NCBI GenBank assembly: GCA_016929465.1
Contig: JAFGIT010000205.1
Location: 1 to 22,979 of the forward strand
Direction: 5' to 3'
DNA length: 22,979 nt
Origin: Candidatus Coatesiibacteriota bacterium
GTDB taxonomy: Bacteria; B130-G9
Shown: positions 6,927 through 13,886 of the stretch, in pieces
Position numbering within the stretch: the stretch's first letter is position 1
How the letters are laid out: the number at the start of each line of letters is the position of its first letter
Program-made: the position numbers and the translations under genes
Notes under the pieces: generated by a model
The model's database searches: none
Told to the model about the DNA's origin: nothing
What the model saw: only the letters and a program-made list of their open reading frames with translations

Positions 6927-8353
6927 CAGAACGTCACCCTCAATTCACCTCTGATACCATGATATTGCTCAGAATCGTCGTCCTCTATGTCGTAGATCAT
7001 GCAAAGCGTCACTTTTTCGATAGGGCGGACCTTCACCTTCGCATAATAGGTCCTTACGTCATCCCTCTCCTCTTCGATGTTGTAGTCGAACTTGAAGAGC
7101 GAGTAGTCAGTCCCAAGCGACAGATCTACCATCTTACCCCACTCATATCCTATATCACCGCCAATCGTCCAGCTGTCTCCGCTTCTCCCGCGAGAGTCCC
7201 ATCGAGATGCGTTGACGGACAAGCTCAATTCTTCCAGCGGAGCTCCCCGGAGCGATATACCGACGAAATACCGCCGGAATTCGTGGTTGAATTTTGACTC
7301 GTCCATTGTGTCCTTGAGCTTGCGAAGGTCCAAGCCAGCTTCCAACATTAGGAATTCACCCAGCCCCTTATGGAGCAATAATCTAGCCTGCGAGAATGGC
7401 TGGAGCACCCTTAGTGATGAGTAGAACGTGTCGAATTCTGTCGCATGCTCATCCCTTTCCTCGAGGAGCTGATAGTAAGATGCTTGAACGCTGAAATCCT
7501 GAGACGGCTCCCAATAAGTCACACGGGCCAAAACGTCGCCGTCTGAATCGGAGAGACTGGTGTATCTCGCGTGCAGGCTGACTTTGCTGCCGAAGCTATG
7601 CCACAGTGAGAATGCGAACTGGTCATCCTCCCACTCACCTTCGCTAGCCCTATCCTCAATGTGCAGAAATGAAGCCCGCAATTTCCCCCCCGGCCAAGGC
7701 CTGGCCTCTGCGGATGCACCGATCAGGGAATCCCCGGCGGAGGGTGATTCATAGGGGTGTACCGGAATGCCTCCGAATAGATGGAACTCGAGAGACTTGA
7801 GGGACTCGAACCGGCTCGTTCGCAGGCTGCCCCCGTCGAAAACCACAGTCTGTGGAGCCGTGTAGATCGCCTGCCTTCCTATCCTGATCGTCTCGATCCG
7901 ATTGAGCCTGTGGAAATCGACATAGCCGTAATAGAGCCGCATCTCACGCCGGAACTCATAGTCACGATGGCCGATGTTGACCTTGCCGGAGAGTCCTCTC
8001 GTGCGGTCTATCCCGCCGAAGACGTAGTACTCGGTCTCCTCCCTGCGGCGAAGAACGTCGGTCTTCGAACGGCCATAAACGTGCGCCGATACCCTATTAC
8101 GGTAGGGATCTCCGACATCGAGACTGAGATAGGTGTAGCTGTCTAAGTCGTTCTCTTTGTCAGTGAATCGCCATCGAGACCCTGCGGAATAGAAACCGTG
8201 AACCGGAAGGTCACGAATGGCAAGCTCCGCTTCCTTGGCCTGCAATTCGGATGGATGGCCCTCATCCTGCTCGGTCGCAAGGCACAGCCCACAACAAAAG
8301 AGAATTAGAATGGATGCGATGACGCTGACTCTTTTTTGACTGGTCATCTTCAT
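6926..8353 (-). CDS. outer-membrane beta-barrel protein, partner of multiheme cytochrome
   Basis: This 475-residue protein has a signal peptide (hydrophobic core about 9-26) and a body of alternating-polarity strands with frequent aromatic residues, for example TYLSLDVGD, RVSAHVYGR, KVNIGHRDYEF and VSLHARYTSL. It ends GELRVTF with a terminal phenylalanine, the usual signal for outer-membrane barrel assembly. The number of strands looks compatible with about 20 or more. No enzyme domain is seen. Coupling to the 13-heme cytochrome suggests a porin-cytochrome conduit comparable in concept to MtrB/MtrA or OmbB/OmaB, but no specific homology to those is claimed. The start is ATG with a weak ribosome site; a second ATG lies two codons downstream. 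No clear promoter was found upstream. Confidence 0.8.
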   Translation of the reverse strand: MKMTSQKRVSVIASILILFCCGLCLATEQDEGHPSELQAKEAELAIRDLPVHGFYSAGSRWRFTDKENDLDSYTYLSLDVGDPYRNRVSAHVYGRSKTDVLRRREETEYYVFGGIDRTRGLSGKVNIGHRDYEFRREMRLYYGYVDFHRLNRIETIRIGRQAIYTAPQTVVFDGGSLRTSRFESLKSLEFHLFGGIPVHPYESPSAGDSLIGASAEARPWPGGKLRASFLHIEDRASEGEWEDDQFAFSLWHSFGSKVSLHARYTSLSDSDGDVLARVTYWEPSQDFSVQASYYQLLEERDEHATEFDTFYSSLRVLQPFSQARLLLHKGLGEFLMLEAGLDLRKLKDTMDESKFNHEFRRYFVGISLRGAPLEELSLSVNASRWDSRGRSGDSWTIGGDIGYEWGKMVDLSLGTDYSLFKFDYNIEEERDDVRTYYAKVKVRPIEKVTLCMIYDIEDDDSEQYHGIRGELRVTF

Positions 8354-8569
8354 GTCGATCTCAGTGAGAAAATCTGCTCTACCTGAGGCGGCGAATTCCT
8401 GCTAAATATCGGCTAAAATGTGCAGTCAGGTCCCAATTGCCTGATGAGCTTAGACATTCATTCTGTTATTATTTGTAGCATGTTAGAGAAAAAGACGCAG
8501 CTGATTCATCTTTCAATTGAGCGGTTTTTGAGATGAGCGAGGTCGCAGGGCCGCAACGAGAGTGCCTTG

Positions 8570-8585
8570 CCGGATAACCGGATAA
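8570..8585 (+). repeat. tandem CCGGATAA repeat adjoining -35
   Basis: Two exact copies of the eight-base unit CCGGATAA lie head to tail (8570-8577 and 8578-8585), directly abutting the TTGACA at 8586. The placement fits an operator or activator site for the downstream AlbA_2-type gene. No regulator family is inferred. Confidence 0.4.
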
Positions 8586-8614
8586 TTGACAATCCGCTCC
8601 CCTCACAATAGACT
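8586..8614 (+). promoter_or_regulatory. sigma70-type promoter for the AlbA_2 gene
   Basis: TTGACA (8586-8591), 17-base spacer, TAGACT (8609-8614). Expected transcription start is near 8621, giving a leader of about 50 bases before the ATG at 8672. The ribosome-binding site in that leader is weak. Confidence 0.5.
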
Positions 8615-8671
8615 GAGTCTCGGATTTGGATAGAATTCTTTCTGTGCCACTTAGTAATCGAGAATGCTCGC

Positions 8672-9472
8672 ATGCCGGGACTACCATTCAACATAGATGA
8701 CCTGACTAACCTGTGCTCGATAGAAGGCAATAGGGTAGAATTCAAGGCCACTTGGGACTCGCGGGTCAAATCCGACGTTATCCGATCTGTCTCCGCGTTC
8801 GCAAATGACCTCCTGAATATGAACGGAGGGTATATCATACTCGGGATCGAAGAGAAGGATGGCCGGCCTATTCTCCCTCCAAGGGGCCTCGATGCCTGCG
8901 ACATGGACAATATTCAGCGAACGCTGACCGGCGAGTGCAAGGGGAAGATCAGCCCTGAATACCTGCCCGTTCTATTTCCTGAGATTTATCAAAATCGGCC
9001 AATTTTAGTCATTTGGGCTCCTGGAGGAGACAATAGACCATATCAGGCGCCCTCCAGAAATGATGAAAAGACGCGAGCATTTCACGTCAGGCACGGCTCC
9101 AGCACGATTGAGGCAAGAGGGGATCTTCTAAGGCAGCTGTTGGAAATGACAGCGAAGGTACCGTTCGATGATCGCAGGGCGTTGGGAGCGACAATCGCAG
9201 ACATCTCACCTAGCCATGTCCACCGTTTTCTGGAGAACGTCAGAAGCGATCTCGTCTCTGCGTCTCCGCCTATTCCTGCGGATGAACTCTACCGAAAATT
9301 GCGAATAACGACTCGCATAAACGATCACGAAGTCCCGCGGAATGTCGGACTCATTTGCTTCAGCGACGACCCGGATAGGTTCCTGCGAGGTGCCAGGATT
9401 GAGATCGCTCATTTCTCCGACGACGCAGGGGGAAATCTCATTGAAGAGAAGACAATCAAGGGCCCAGCATAA
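8672..9472 (+). CDS. AlbA_2 (Schlafen-like) DNA-binding protein, N-terminal part of a stop-split gene
   Basis: These 266 residues contain an AlbA_2 domain: the NRVEFKATW motif near 20-28, VSAFANDLLNMNGGYIILGIEE near 40-61, and the following core to about residue 125. The family (COG2865 type) usually continues through a linker into a GHKL-like ATPase domain in one chain, often acting as transcriptional regulators or accessory nucleic-acid-binding proteins. Here the chain stops at a TAA after EEKTIKGPA, exactly where relatives continue with a GP-x-x-Q linker. Twelve bases later, in the same frame, an ATG begins the rest. So this looks like one gene interrupted by a nonsense codon, unless the two halves work as separate subunits. 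A promoter lies upstream; the ribosome site is weak. Confidence 0.82.
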   Translation: MPGLPFNIDDLTNLCSIEGNRVEFKATWDSRVKSDVIRSVSAFANDLLNMNGGYIILGIEEKDGRPILPPRGLDACDMDNIQRTLTGECKGKISPEYLPVLFPEIYQNRPILVIWAPGGDNRPYQAPSRNDEKTRAFHVRHGSSTIEARGDLLRQLLEMTAKVPFDDRRALGATIADISPSHVHRFLENVRSDLVSASPPIPADELYRKLRITTRINDHEVPRNVGLICFSDDPDRFLRGARIEIAHFSDDAGGNLIEEKTIKGPA

Positions 9473-9484
9473 GACCAGGTTAAG

Positions 9485-10645
9485 ATGATAATACAGCACC
9501 TTCAATCCTTAGTAGATGTGCTTATAAGGAAGGTCCCCGGTCAAGCGGAGGTGGATAGGACCGTTGCCTTCCCCTATGAGGCGATGGAAGAGGCCGTTGT
9601 GAATGCGGTCTATCATAGAAGCTACGAGCATTCATCGGAACCCATTAAAGTCTTCCTGTATCCATCATGTCTGAAGATCACTAGCTATCCCGGGCCAGTG
9701 TCCGGACTGGAGAGAGAACACTTCCAGGGCGAGGCAAGTCTCCCACAGGTCCCAGCCCGAAATAGGCGCATCGGGGAGCTATTGAGAGAACTTCGGCTGG
9801 CTGAAATGCGATATACTGGCATCGCGAAGACACGACGCAAGATGGAAGAGAATGGGTCCCCGGAGCCAATATTCGAGTTTGATGCGAATAGGACATACTT
9901 CACCGTCGTTCTGCCCGCTCATCCTGGGTATAGTATAATCAATGCAATTCGACAAAGCGCCTACTTGTGGGCGGTTGGGGAGCAATCCGACGCGATTGCT
10001 CATCTCGAAAGGGCCCTTGAAAGGCAGCCCCAATCGGGGGCGCTCGCGGCCCAATTGATAGAATATCTTGGAAAGGCGGATGAGCTTGGAAAGGCCGAGA
10101 AGGTTCTGGAGAAGTTCCGGGCTCAGCCCAGAAAGGCGCAAGAGACACTCCCCTACTTACGTTTGATTAGCGCTTTTTTTGATCACGAGCAGGGTGATGC
10201 TGCCCGTAGAGTTATCCAGCTGATGCCGAGAACACTGGACCAGCGCGATAGCGCGGAGGCCGCCATCGTGATGAAACGGGCGCACAAACTGAAGGAAGCT
10301 CACCGGCTGTTCAATGATAGCTATGAACTTATGAAGGACGATGCTAGATTCGTGCACGAGTTCGCACAGACCAAGATCACCCTCGCGGCAAACAGAAACC
10401 AGCCCCGGGATGCCAGGAAAAGGCTCTGGAAAGAAGCGGAGGAACTCCTGCGACGGGCAATTCAGCTGACGGATGACCCAATTCGTCTGGCTTGGTGTTG
10501 GGCCGATCTATCGCGGGCCCTATCTGCTCTTGATCGGCCGGAATCGGAAGTAGAAGAAGCTTATGTGAGAGCCATTGGATTGGCCCCGGATGAGGTCCGT
10601 TTTCGCACTTGGTACGAAAAGTGGAAATCTAAGCATCGGAAGTAG
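9485..10645 (+). CDS. HATPase-TPR protein, C-terminal part of the stop-split gene
   Basis: These 386 residues continue the preceding frame. Residues 1-150 match the C-terminal GHKL-like ATPase module of AlbA_2 regulators: EAMEEAVVNAVYHRSYE (about 31-47), ITSYPGPVSGL (about 66-76) and NRRIGELLRELRLAEMRYTG (about 93-112). From about residue 155 the protein is alpha-helical with TPR-like repeats, for example AVGEQSDAIAHLERALERQP and AIQLTDDPIRLAWCWADLSRAL, suggesting protein-protein contacts. The TPR extension is not part of the minimal family architecture. The four codons between the stop and the ATG also read sensibly (DQVK), which favours a recent nonsense mutation. AGG at 9477-9479 could allow re-initiation. 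Sequence quality downstream of the stop shows no decay. Confidence 0.8.
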   Translation: MIIQHLQSLVDVLIRKVPGQAEVDRTVAFPYEAMEEAVVNAVYHRSYEHSSEPIKVFLYPSCLKITSYPGPVSGLEREHFQGEASLPQVPARNRRIGELLRELRLAEMRYTGIAKTRRKMEENGSPEPIFEFDANRTYFTVVLPAHPGYSIINAIRQSAYLWAVGEQSDAIAHLERALERQPQSGALAAQLIEYLGKADELGKAEKVLEKFRAQPRKAQETLPYLRLISAFFDHEQGDAARRVIQLMPRTLDQRDSAEAAIVMKRAHKLKEAHRLFNDSYELMKDDARFVHEFAQTKITLAANRNQPRDARKRLWKEAEELLRRAIQLTDDPIRLAWCWADLSRALSALDRPESEVEEAYVRAIGLAPDEVRFRTWYEKWKSKHRK

Positions 10646-10685
10646 GTGTCAAAAAATCCCGAAGCAACTGCGACAACTCACAGGA

Positions 10686-10691
10686 TATAAT
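10686..10691 (+). promoter_or_regulatory. possible -10 element for tilS
   Basis: An exact TATAAT occurs at 10686-10691 in the 114-base gap before tilS, about 70 bases upstream of its start. No -35 match exists at 16-18 bases, and no extended -10 TG is present. It would need an activator or may be chance. Confidence 0.25.
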
Positions 10692-10759
10692 CCCCCAAAT
10701 CATACAAGCGATAATCCTCCGTATTGCCAATCAGGTCAAATTAGATTCCAATTAGAGCG

Positions 10760-12184
10760 ATGGCGGAACCAAAGACACATCTGATTCCAGTCTCCGTCAT
10801 CAAGACGATCGACAAGCACCGCATGCTCGAGCGAGGTGAGAGGGTGCTCATCGCGCTCTCGGGCGGCCCCGATTCGGTAGCGCTCGCTCACATCCTGAAG
10901 CTCCATTCCGAGCGATACGGGATACACCTCCACCTGGCGTACTTGAACCACAATCTGAGGGGTGACGAGTCGATAGACGAGCAGCAATTCGTAGAGCGTG
11001 TGGCGAATGATCTGAAGCTGCCATTGGAGACCAGGGCCCTGATGCGCGATGAGGCGGCTGAGATCGCAGCCCGGTCGACGGAGGCGAGAGCAAGAGAGAC
11101 CAGGCTCCAATTCTTGAGCGAGGCTGCAGAGAGAGTGGGGGCCTCGAAAATCGCGACCGGACACACCCTTGACGACCAGGTAGAGACGCTGATCATGCGG
11201 CTGTTCATTGGCACCGGTCCGGCCGGCTTCAGCGGGATCAGACCTGTTTCCGGGAAATTCATCAGGCCATTAATCGACACTCCCAAGAGCGACTTGCTCA
11301 ATTTCCTCGAGGAGAATTCAATCGAATACATTCACGACTCGACGAATCGCTCTCTCAGATTTCTGCGCAACAAAGTGCGTCATGTTCTGTTGCCCAAGAT
11401 CATCGAGACATTCGGCCCGGGTGCCCAGGATAGGTTGCTCTCCTTCTCGAATATCGTCTCGTCAGAGAGCGATTTCCTGGAGGGCATCGCCGAGAGAGCG
11501 TTGCGGGAAGCGGCTATCTCGGAGGGCGAGTCTCCCGCGCTTGATATTCTCGCCCTGAACCGTCTGGAGCCTGCAATTCGCAATCGCGTCTTAAGGCTAG
11601 CCCTTTCCGATGCTGGCTTCCCACCTCAGAGCATCACTTCGAGGCATATAGAGGCGGTTTCAGCGATCGCGCGGTCGAAGAATCCCAATGCGCGAACGAA
11701 ATTACCGGGAGGTGTTTCCGTAGCCCGAAGAGACGATATTATCGTGATCGGCGAATCAGAGGCAAGTACCATGGGCAGCGTCGGATTTCGGCTTCAGATT
11801 TCCGTCCCAGGGGAGGCGGCCATATCCTCTCTCGGAAGGACTGTGTCCATTCAACAAGTTGATCCTCCGATCTCAGTAATACCCTCAGATAGCTCCAAAG
11901 CATTGCTCGATGCTGGCTTTTGCCTCAAATGCGGATACTCTCTGCTGATAAGAAATCCCGAGGAGGATGACCGATTCACCCCGCTCGGGATGGATCGAGA
12001 GATGTCTATCATCGAATTTCTGAAAAAGCAGGGTCTGCGGCGAGATGGGAGGATGTGTCAGCCTGTTCTTGCCAGGCCAGACGGCGAATTGCTGTGGGTG
12101 ATCGGTGTGAGAATCGCAGAGCAGGCGAAGATGAAAGATGGAGAGAGGCCCGGCCTATTGTGCTCGCTTGGCGAGGCTGTCTAG
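10760..12184 (+). CDS. tilS: tRNA(Ile)-lysidine synthase
   Basis: TilS modifies C34 of the CAU-anticodon tRNA(Ile) to lysidine using ATP and lysine, so that it reads AUA codons; it is normally essential. The 474-residue protein has the PP-loop SGGPDS (residues 34-39), YLNHNLRGDES near 61-71, the TGHTLDDQVETLIMRL motif near 133-148 and the C-terminal TilS domain with DDRFTPLGM and the final LLWVIGVRI strand. Length is typical. It is intact and probably functional. The start is ATG with only a weak ribosome site. The stop codon lies inside the shared CTAG of the tail-to-tail overlap with tmk. Confidence 0.95.
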   Translation: MAEPKTHLIPVSVIKTIDKHRMLERGERVLIALSGGPDSVALAHILKLHSERYGIHLHLAYLNHNLRGDESIDEQQFVERVANDLKLPLETRALMRDEAAEIAARSTEARARETRLQFLSEAAERVGASKIATGHTLDDQVETLIMRLFIGTGPAGFSGIRPVSGKFIRPLIDTPKSDLLNFLEENSIEYIHDSTNRSLRFLRNKVRHVLLPKIIETFGPGAQDRLLSFSNIVSSESDFLEGIAERALREAAISEGESPALDILALNRLEPAIRNRVLRLALSDAGFPPQSITSRHIEAVSAIARSKNPNARTKLPGGVSVARRDDIIVIGESEASTMGSVGFRLQISVPGEAAISSLGRTVSIQQVDPPISVIPSDSSKALLDAGFCLKCGYSLLIRNPEEDDRFTPLGMDREMSIIEFLKKQGLRRDGRMCQPVLARPDGELLWVIGVRIAEQAKMKDGERPGLLCSLGEAV

Positions 12185-12855
12185 CCCGCGTTCCTCGCCG
12201 GAATCGGCAACGGGAAGCTCTCCGGATATCTGCGAATCAGTTCGTGCTTGATCTGCTGGTGGATATCTTCCTTGTTTCGCCGCCCATTGACAACAAAAAA
12301 CCGGTCCGGATTGCGGTCGGCGAGTATCTGGTATCCCTTCCTGACCTGCCTGTGGAAGTGGAGCGATTCGCTCTCGAGCCGGTCTTTGCCGCATCCGAGC
12401 AAAGTCAGCGCTCTTGATGATATTCTATTCAATCCGACTTCGGGATCGGTGTCGAGTAGCACAGTAAGGTGAGGCATACACCCATTCGTTGCGCTTCTGT
12501 TCAGACGCTCGATGAGCGATATATCCAGCCCGCGTGCGTAACCCTGGTACGCAACGGTCGAATCGACATACCTGTCGGATATGACCACGGTGTGGTGGTC
12601 CAACGCGGGCGCGATAACCTCCTTGACGAGCTGTGCCCTTGCGGCGGCATATAGGAATAGCTCGGAAAGAGGGCAGCAAGGAGCATCGGAATGCTCGAGT
12701 AGTATCGGGCGAAGTCTATCGCCCAAGGCCGTGCCTCCGGGCTCACGGGTCTTCAACACCGAGATCCTCATCTCCACCAGGTAGTTATGCAGCATCTCGA
12801 CCTGTGTGGTCTTTCCCGAACCTTCAACGCCCTCAAAGCTAATGAAAAGTCTCAA
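12181..12855 (-). CDS. tmk: thymidylate kinase
   Basis: Thymidylate kinase converts dTMP to dTDP with ATP in DNA precursor synthesis. Motifs: P-loop FEGVEGSGKTTQ (about 7-18), TREPGGTALGDRLR, the DRYVDSTVAYQGYARG motif and the lid DRLESESLHFH. I choose TTG at 12855 because GGGAGG (minus strand of 12863-12868) lies seven bases before it and the protein then begins MRLFISFEG, as in the family. An ATG at 12882 would add nine residues and put the ribosome site inside the coding region. The length of about 224 residues is normal. The 3' end overlaps tilS by four bases (CTAG), so the two converge with no room for a terminator. Confidence 0.93.
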   Translation of the reverse strand: MRLFISFEGVEGSGKTTQVEMLHNYLVEMRISVLKTREPGGTALGDRLRPILLEHSDAPCCPLSELFLYAAARAQLVKEVIAPALDHHTVVISDRYVDSTVAYQGYARGLDISLIERLNRSATNGCMPHLTVLLDTDPEVGLNRISSRALTLLGCGKDRLESESLHFHRQVRKGYQILADRNPDRFFVVNGRRNKEDIHQQIKHELIRRYPESFPLPIPARNAG

Positions 12856-12902
12856 TAGATCGCCTCCCAGAAGATTCCCCATATATCCAACAAGCCATAG
12901 TC

Positions 12903-12931
12903 AATATGGCCAACGCCCACCCGGATGTCAA
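12903..12931 (-). promoter_or_regulatory. sigma70-type promoter for tmk
   Basis: Minus strand: TTGACA (12931-12926), 17-base spacer, CATATT (12908-12903). Transcription would start near 12896, about 40 bases before the TTG start at 12855. An ATG start at 12882 would leave a leader of only about 14 bases, a further argument for TTG. Confidence 0.55.
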
Positions 12932-13071
12932 GCTCTCGGCTGAGCCATGCGCTGTTCGCCAGAACGGACTTGATTATTGCCGCCCCTCGCAATAACCTCT
13001 TGAACGGGTCTCAGCACGTAATTTGACCTGGATGAGTAAGTGTCAACCACGCAAATTAGGGAGGCATTAGG

Positions 13072-13587
13072 ATGGAGGTTTATGAGGCGATAAAAACAAG
13101 GCAGAGCGTCCGGGCTTATAAGCCGGACAAGGTAGATAAGAACGTCTTGATGCGAGTTCTGGAGGCGGCACGGCTCGCACCCTCCGCAAGTAATCGCCAG
13201 GAATGGCGTTTTGTCGTGGTCACAGACGATGAGCTGCGGCAAAAAATGATGGAGGTCGCAAGCAACCAGAAATTCGTCGGACATGCACCGGTAGTGATTG
13301 CATGTTGCGCAAAGACCGATGGCTACCTTATGAGATGCGGACAGCAGTGCTATCCGATCGACGTGGCAATCGCCATCGACCACATCACGCTCGCGGCTGT
13401 TGCGGAAGGACTGGGAACCTGCTGGATCGGGTCTTTCTATGAGGACAAGGCGAAGGCACTACTGGGGATACCCAAAGGGATCCGAGTCGTGGAGCTCCTC
13501 ACATTGGGCTACCCGGCCGAAGCTCCGAGAGATAAGACCAGGCTCGCGATGAAAGAAATCGTCTGCTGGGAGAAGTGGGCGCTGTAG
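13072..13587 (+). CDS. nitroreductase family FMN protein
   Basis: This 171-residue protein is a compact nitroreductase-fold flavoprotein. The N-terminal FMN-binding RQSVRAYKPDKV (about 10-21), the LEAARLAPSASNRQEWRFVVV segment (about 30-50) and GLGTCWIGSF (about 117-126) match the family. Such enzymes bind FMN as dimers and reduce quinones, nitro compounds or unsaturated substrates with NAD(P)H; the actual substrate cannot be told. The ATG start has GGGAGG seven bases upstream, an excellent ribosome site. It is a single gene, divergent from tmk, with no clear promoter of the TTGACA type. No Fe-S cluster motif is seen, so it is not a ferredoxin-fused type. Confidence 0.9.
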   Translation: MEVYEAIKTRQSVRAYKPDKVDKNVLMRVLEAARLAPSASNRQEWRFVVVTDDELRQKMMEVASNQKFVGHAPVVIACCAKTDGYLMRCGQQCYPIDVAIAIDHITLAAVAEGLGTCWIGSFYEDKAKALLGIPKGIRVVELLTLGYPAEAPRDKTRLAMKEIVCWEKWAL

Positions 13588-13886
13588 CGGCTTCGAAGTG
13601 GCCCCCAATCTCGTCGAACATGGGGATTGGAGAAGCGGGCGACTCCTGAGATTCAGAGAAGAGGCCCGATGAATCGCATATTCCGACGCCGAACAATCGC
13701 GAATCGCTACGAGCCGGCCGCATTCGCCCCATTCGCCATCATCCCCCCTTCGATTGAGACTCCTGCCATGAACACTTGAAATACTCGGAGGCCGTGATAC
13801 GTTGCGTTCGCCCAGAAGTGCATGGAGTCAAATTACTAATCAAATTTCCCGAATATGATGGGGACGACATTGGGAGTGTTCAGATC
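13588..13886. other. intergenic region before the activase gene
   Basis: About 300 bases with no recognised gene. A reading frame continuous with the activase runs back to a TTG at 13776, but the extra 37 residues do not resemble the family. A promoter-like pair lies at 13754-13782, and its -10 overlaps that upstream TTG. No clear terminator for the nitroreductase gene was found. Confidence 0.45.
13754..13782 (+). promoter_or_regulatory. promoter-like pair for the activase operon
   Basis: TTGAGA (13754-13759), 17-base spacer, TGAAAT (13777-13782). Transcription would start near 13789, leaving about 98 leader bases before the TTG at 13887. It is less perfect than the other promoters here. Confidence 0.35.

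Larger units (their letters stand above)
8354..8671. other. divergent intergenic region, 318 bases
   Basis: This gap separates the divergent barrel and AlbA_2 genes. The right part holds a good plus-strand promoter (8586-8614) preceded by a tandem CCGGATAA repeat (8570-8585). The left part, which should drive the barrel-cytochrome pair, is AT-rich, but I found no convincing -35/-10 pair on the minus strand. No open reading frame here looks coding. Confidence 0.5.

Noticed and set aside
8672-10645. Stop-codon reassignment as explanation of the split gene
   Set aside because: TAA terminates another intact gene in this window (end at 3445), and only one internal TAA is seen, so a point mutation or genuine split is simpler.
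12928-13383. 151-residue minus-strand frame across the nitroreductase start
   Set aside because: It overlaps the nitroreductase coding frame and the tmk promoter and has no recognisable domain.
13605-13630. CCAATC/GATTGG inverted repeat after the nitroreductase gene
   Set aside because: Six pairs with a 14-base loop and no T-tract; too weak to call a terminator.
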